Shown here: positions 22,566-25,770 of the stretch, piece after piece
Layout of the letters: every line of letters starts with the position of its first letter
How positions within the stretch are numbered: position 1 is the stretch's first letter
Origin: an uncultured Anaerolineaceae bacterium
Lineage (GTDB): Bacteria; Chloroflexota; Anaerolineae; Anaerolineales; Anaerolineaceae
Direction: 5' to 3'
Length of the DNA: 25,770 nt
NCBI GenBank assembly: GCA_938020565.1
Contig: CALIHP010000080.1
Location: 1 to 25,770, forward strand
Position numbers and translations under genes: made by a program
Notes under the pieces: generated by a model
What the model was told of the DNA's origin: nothing
The model's database searches: none
What the model saw: the letters and a program-made list of their open reading frames with translations, nothing else

Positions 22566-23789
22566 TTACTTCGCCGTCAGCGCTTCCCAGGCGGCCTGGA
22601 CGCTGTCAGCCGCGGCCTGAGGCTCCATCGAACCTTTCAAAACGCCGTTGCAGGCTTCCAGCATCGGGGTATACAGGTCGATCATCTTCGGCCATACGAA
22701 ACGGGCGTCGTTCTCTTTTCCGTCGCCGAGCGCGAGCATTTCTTTCGCGCGAGCATCGCCAAGCTCGACCTTATTCAGCGTATAAGGGAAGAAACCGGCA
22801 GGCAAGTATTTCGCGAGGGTATCCGTCCCGTCCTGGGAGCAAAGCCATTCGAGAAAAGCCCGCGCTTCTTCGGGGTATTTCGTCGCCGGGTTCATCGCGA
22901 TAGCGGCGTCCGGATGGAACTGCATCCGCGTCTCCATTCCCGCAGGCGCCGGGATCGCGAAGAAGCCGAGATCAAAATCAGCATCGTCATAAACACTGAT
23001 ATTCCAGGAACCGTCGACGAACATCGCCGCTTTTCCCGTCGCAAACAGCGCCTGGCTGTCGTTATAGGTAACGGACTCAAAACCCTTCGGGAAGAACGGA
23101 GCGAGCTTCGCAAGATCGGCGTAGGCCTTTACCCAGGCCTCATCGTTCATCGGCTTTTCACCGTTTTCGTATTGCGCGCGGACGTCCGACCCGCCAATCC
23201 AACTCGGAACCATGCCTAAGAACAGGCATTCGAGAACATCCCAGTTATCGGCGATACCGTTGGCGAACGGAACGTAACCGGCGTCCTGGAGCTTTTGAGC
23301 GACGTCAAGAAGCTCTTCAAACGTCGTCGGAATTTCCAGTCCAAGTTCGGCAAAAATGTCTTTATTATAGTAAACCGCAGCGTTGACGGCCTGAATCGGA
23401 ACCGCGAAAACGTCCCCGTCAGCCGTCCAGGGGGCAAGATAATCGAGCGAAAACGCCGTGTCCAAACCTTTCAGGTCATTCACTTTCGCGAAGAAGCCGT
23501 TTTTATAAAGATCGGCGCCGGTCGCGTAGGAACGAGCGTACATCAGATCCGGCGCGGTTCCAGCTTCCAGCTGCGTACGTAAGGTCGCGTTATAGTCCGT
23601 CGGGTTGGTCGGCTTGAATTCAATTTTCACGCCCGACGCCGCTTCATACGCGGCGAACAGCTCGTTCATCGCGTCAACGTCATCCGCGCGCCATGAGCCC
23701 ATGACAAGCGTAACGTCAGCGGCAGCAACCCCTGATACCAGCGAAACGAGCGCTAAGACAGCAAGCATCAAAACTAACGATTTTTTCAT
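22566..23789 (-). CDS. Extracellular sugar-binding protein of a CUT1 ABC transporter
   Basis: 407-aa family 1 solute-binding protein. Residues 1-24 form a signal peptide (KK, hydrophobic core, GVAAAD). The mature part starts with VTLVMGSWRADDVDAMNELFAAYEAASGVKIEFKP. Mid-protein AGTAPDLMYARSYATGADLYKNG and ALFATGKAAMFVDGSWNISVY are typical of sugar binders, as is AFLEWLCSQDG near the end. It delivers a sugar or oligosaccharide to the two permeases downstream; the identity of the sugar is unknown. No lipobox cysteine is present, so it is not an evident lipoprotein. GGAG lies 7 nt before the ATG. Confidence 0.94.
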   Translation of the reverse strand: MKKSLVLMLAVLALVSLVSGVAAADVTLVMGSWRADDVDAMNELFAAYEAASGVKIEFKPTNPTDYNATLRTQLEAGTAPDLMYARSYATGADLYKNGFFAKVNDLKGLDTAFSLDYLAPWTADGDVFAVPIQAVNAAVYYNKDIFAELGLEIPTTFEELLDVAQKLQDAGYVPFANGIADNWDVLECLFLGMVPSWIGGSDVRAQYENGEKPMNDEAWVKAYADLAKLAPFFPKGFESVTYNDSQALFATGKAAMFVDGSWNISVYDDADFDLGFFAIPAPAGMETRMQFHPDAAIAMNPATKYPEEARAFLEWLCSQDGTDTLAKYLPAGFFPYTLNKVELGDARAKEMLALGDGKENDARFVWPKMIDLYTPMLEACNGVLKGSMEPQAAADSVQAAWEALTAK

Positions 23790-24347
23790 TCATCTACTCC
23801 TTTTTTTGATTATCGTTTAGAGCGGCGCAATCCACGCCATAACATCATGTAAATAATTATACCCGTCTTTAGCGGTTCACGCCAGATTTTTTAGCCTGTT
23901 GTCCTGTCGGTTTATCAGGATGCGGTCCAGGCTTTTGAAGATGAATTTCAGGAAACTGCGAAGGGAAGAGCGACTTCAGCGGACGCCTTGGGAGATCGCC
24001 CTGCCAGCGGTCGCGAACCTTCAACTATCTCTTGAAATCCGCTGACAAACAGAACGACGAGCCACGTAAACGCGCTCCGTTACTATTTGCGAAAAGAACG
24101 TTCGGCTTTCATAATACGCATCCTTACGAATCTTCATTCTTAGAACATTATTATCAACGCCTTTTTTAATATCACGTGCAAAAGTCAGTGCGTTTTCCCC
24201 AAACTACCCGGCGCGCGGACGGGCGCCCGCCATGAAATTCAAACGGGCTGATGACCCGGAGCCTCAGCTATTCAGGCTTGATTCCCCGCGATTTTTCGCG
24301 GCCGCTCCGCATCAGATATTTCCGAACCAGACCGGAATCCAATCTTT
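23790..24347. other. Non-coding stretch upstream of the sugar transporter operon
   Basis: About 560 bases without a credible gene. The end next to the transporter holds a likely -10 box. A 46-codon open stretch on the plus strand (23895-24035) has protein-like composition but no start. A 6-bp hairpin CCGCGA-TTTT-TCGCGG lies at 24286-24301, near the end of the DUF6273 gene, without a U-tract. I see no tRNA or recognisable RNA element. Confidence 0.5.
23856..23861 (-). promoter_or_regulatory. Candidate -10 box of the sugar transporter operon
   Basis: A perfect TATAAT on the minus strand lies 67 nt before the binding-protein start. The sequence 16-18 nt upstream (near 23878-23885) does not resemble TTGACA, so an activator or another element is probably needed. 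Confidence 0.4.
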
Positions 24348-25770
24348 CTAATTCAGCCTGACCCGGATCACAGGACGAACAACGCCGCGGTCGTCGTTTA
24401 CATAAGCGCCGTCAACGTCCGGCGCGCCGCCAACGAAGATGCGCGCCGCCTGCCTGGCGTCAAGCCCGCCGGATCGGAGCCACCACCACGCGTTCCCGAC
24501 GTAGCCCTCCTCCTTCGACGTCCAGGCGCCTCTGGCTTCCGCGTAATACGTCGGCCGGCCGATGCGCTCCCGATTTCCGGAAAATAAGCGCCGGACTTCG
24601 TCCAGACTGAGCAGGAAAACCTTGTCGGGCGTACTGTTTCCGCCCGGCGTCCCATGAACCGGATTATCCGCGTTCAGGACGCGCGTTTCCTCGATCAGCC
24701 GCTTTTCCTCTTCATTAAAAGCGCTCTCGTAAAAATCCGTATTCAGCCAATTCCGCAGCGAGCACGTTTCCCAGGTGACATCAAGATACTTTTCATGATA
24801 GCCCTTTTTATCCAGTCCGTATCTCGTAATCATCATCGCGCTTTCATCGGAAACCTCCAGAACCTGCCAGACGATCGGTTCGCTTCCATTCGTCAAGTCA
24901 TTATCCTGTTCATATCGCCCGAATTCGATCGTATCCCGAACGCTCAGGTTCGCGAACCGATTCGTACGGGCGGGCGTCTCCGTCGGGAACTGAATTTGAA
25001 GATCGATCGCGCTTTCCGCTCCCGACTCCGGCGTTTGGATCAGCGCCGCCTGAGTCCGGATCTGCTGAAACTCAGCGATCATCGTCAGCGCCGCCTCGTC
25101 CGACGAAGCGATGATATGAATCGAATCCTGCGATCCGATTTCGATCAGGAGTTCAGCCGACGCCGTCTCGTCTAATGAATTCGAAGATACCTCGCTTTCC
25201 GCCCTGCCGGATCCCGCCAGCAGCGTGGCCGTCCGGCTCAACGAAGCGACCTCCGTCTCTAACGGCGCGTTCGCTCGTTCCGTCAGCGCCAACGACACCG
25301 AAGCGAGCTCAGTCGCCCGATCCGCTAACGCTGACGCGGTTCCCTGAATCGCGGTCCCGCGCGCCATTTCAGTCCTTTCAATAGACGCCGCCGCGATTTC
25401 TGTTTGCCGATACGTTACTTGCGCGGCCGTTCTCGCCGCCGCTGTCGCCGGGCGATTTTCCGTCGGGCTGGAAGGCCCCGTCGGCGTGATCTCAGGTTTG
25501 GCGGCCTGCGCCCGCGGCGTTCCCGTGGACAGGAGCTCCGGTTCCACCCGGCTGCGCAATACGCCCAGCAGCGCGGCGCCGACAAGCAGAAGCGCCGCCG
25601 CGAAAATTCCCAAGGAGCGGAACCCAATCTTCCGGGATGGGGCTCCCGCCGCCTCGCGAACCTTCCGAAAATCCGTCTTTCCGAAACGCACCGAGCTGTT
25701 CGTCGTCGGCTCCCTGCGCGATGTGACCTGTATCCCCGTTTTTCCGCTCGCCGCCTCCGCGATCGACTGC
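24348..25770 (-). CDS. Membrane-anchored DUF6273 protein, 5' end beyond the window
   Basis: The frame is open from the right edge to the stop at 24348. A GTG at 25691 could start a 447-aa protein, but no stop or ATG lies between it and the edge, so the gene probably begins outside. The order is a basic cytoplasmic part; one transmembrane segment (SLGIFAAALLLVGAALLGVL, about 27-46 from the GTG); a Pro/Thr/Ala-rich spacer (about 55-190) with repeated TA-containing heptad-like units; then DUF6273 (about 245-447) with DTIEFGRYEQDN, EPIVWQVLEV, CSLRNWLNTDFYESAFNEEEK, FLLSLDEV, WWLRSGG and GVVRPVIRV. DUF6273 is an extracellular domain of unknown function. The residues before the GTG (QSIAEA...) could be the end of a serine/threonine kinase domain, making this a receptor kinase; that part is speculative. 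Confidence 0.8.
   Translation of the reverse strand, partial: QSIAEAASGKTGIQVTSRREPTTNSSVRFGKTDFRKVREAAGAPSRKIGFRSLGIFAAALLLVGAALLGVLRSRVEPELLSTGTPRAQAAKPEITPTGPSSPTENRPATAAARTAAQVTYRQTEIAAASIERTEMARGTAIQGTASALADRATELASVSLALTERANAPLETEVASLSRTATLLAGSGRAESEVSSNSLDETASAELLIEIGSQDSIHIIASSDEAALTMIAEFQQIRTQAALIQTPESGAESAIDLQIQFPTETPARTNRFANLSVRDTIEFGRYEQDNDLTNGSEPIVWQVLEVSDESAMMITRYGLDKKGYHEKYLDVTWETCSLRNWLNTDFYESAFNEEEKRLIEETRVLNADNPVHGTPGGNSTPDKVFLLSLDEVRRLFSGNRERIGRPTYYAEARGAWTSKEEGYVGNAWWWLRSGGLDARQAARIFVGGAPDVDGAYVNDDRGVVRPVIRVRLN

Noticed and set aside
24286..24301. Hairpin CCGCGA-TTTT-TCGCGG as a terminator for the DUF6273 gene
   Set aside because: The stem is only 6 bp and no U-tract follows on the minus strand.
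1..25770. CRISPR arrays, insertion sequences, integrases, tRNA or rRNA genes, riboswitches
   Set aside because: No regularly spaced repeats, transposase or integrase motifs, T-loop-like GGTTCRANTCC segments in cloverleaf context, or recognisable riboswitch cores were found by eye. A covariance-model search would be decisive for small RNAs.

Overview
The window (25.8 kb, GC-rich) looks like a chromosomal segment of an anaerobic fermentative bacterium. I see no phage, integrase, insertion sequence, CRISPR array, rRNA or tRNA. Three things point to Chloroflexota, class Anaerolineae: a membrane protein at the right edge with a long Thr/Ala-rich spacer before a DUF6273 domain, a CapA-type exported protein of divergent kind, and an anaerobe-like mix of uronate catabolism, CUT1 sugar uptake and an ATC-hydrolase-family gene. 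This placement is inference from protein style; no marker gene was compared.

Left region (1-8000, minus strand): a uronate/sugar-acid catabolic cluster read in the order uxaC, a LarA-type nickel-pincer epimerase homologue, an SDR resembling D-mannonate oxidoreductase, a two-gene cassette (small acidic protein plus HipA/CtkA-like kinase), kdgK and gnd. Uronate isomerisation and reduction to an aldonate are covered, and so are KDG phosphorylation and 6-phosphogluconate decarboxylation. The mannonate dehydratase UxuA is absent from the window. The LarA homologue keeps every residue expected for the Ni-pincer cofactor, so a C2 epimerisation of mannonate to gluconate that feeds Gnd is an attractive hypothesis.

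Middle region (8000-16200): a UbiE-like methyltransferase lies divergent from a TetR regulator and an ATC-hydrolase-family gene. A perfect palindrome overlaps the tetR promoter. Next come two exported-protein genes on the plus strand, a divergent CapA-like protein and an esterase. Each has a TATAAT box 6-7 nt before its ATG, so both look leaderless. Convergent to them is a surface-glycan pair: a two-domain RgpF-like protein and a methyltransferase with a kinase-like C-terminal domain, an arrangement reminiscent of the WbdD chain terminator.

Right region (16200-25770, minus strand): an alpha/beta hydrolase; the gatC-gatA-gatB operon for tRNA-dependent amidation, closed by a strong terminator; and a CUT1 sugar ABC transporter (binding protein and two permeases, no ATPase) with a large hairpin between the binding protein and the permeases. 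A roughly 560-base non-coding stretch follows, then a membrane-anchored DUF6273 protein whose reading frame stays open to the window edge. The genes are therefore mostly housekeeping and carbon catabolism. The least ordinary parts are the LarA-containing uronate cluster with its embedded kinase cassette and the methyltransferase-kinase/RgpF pair.
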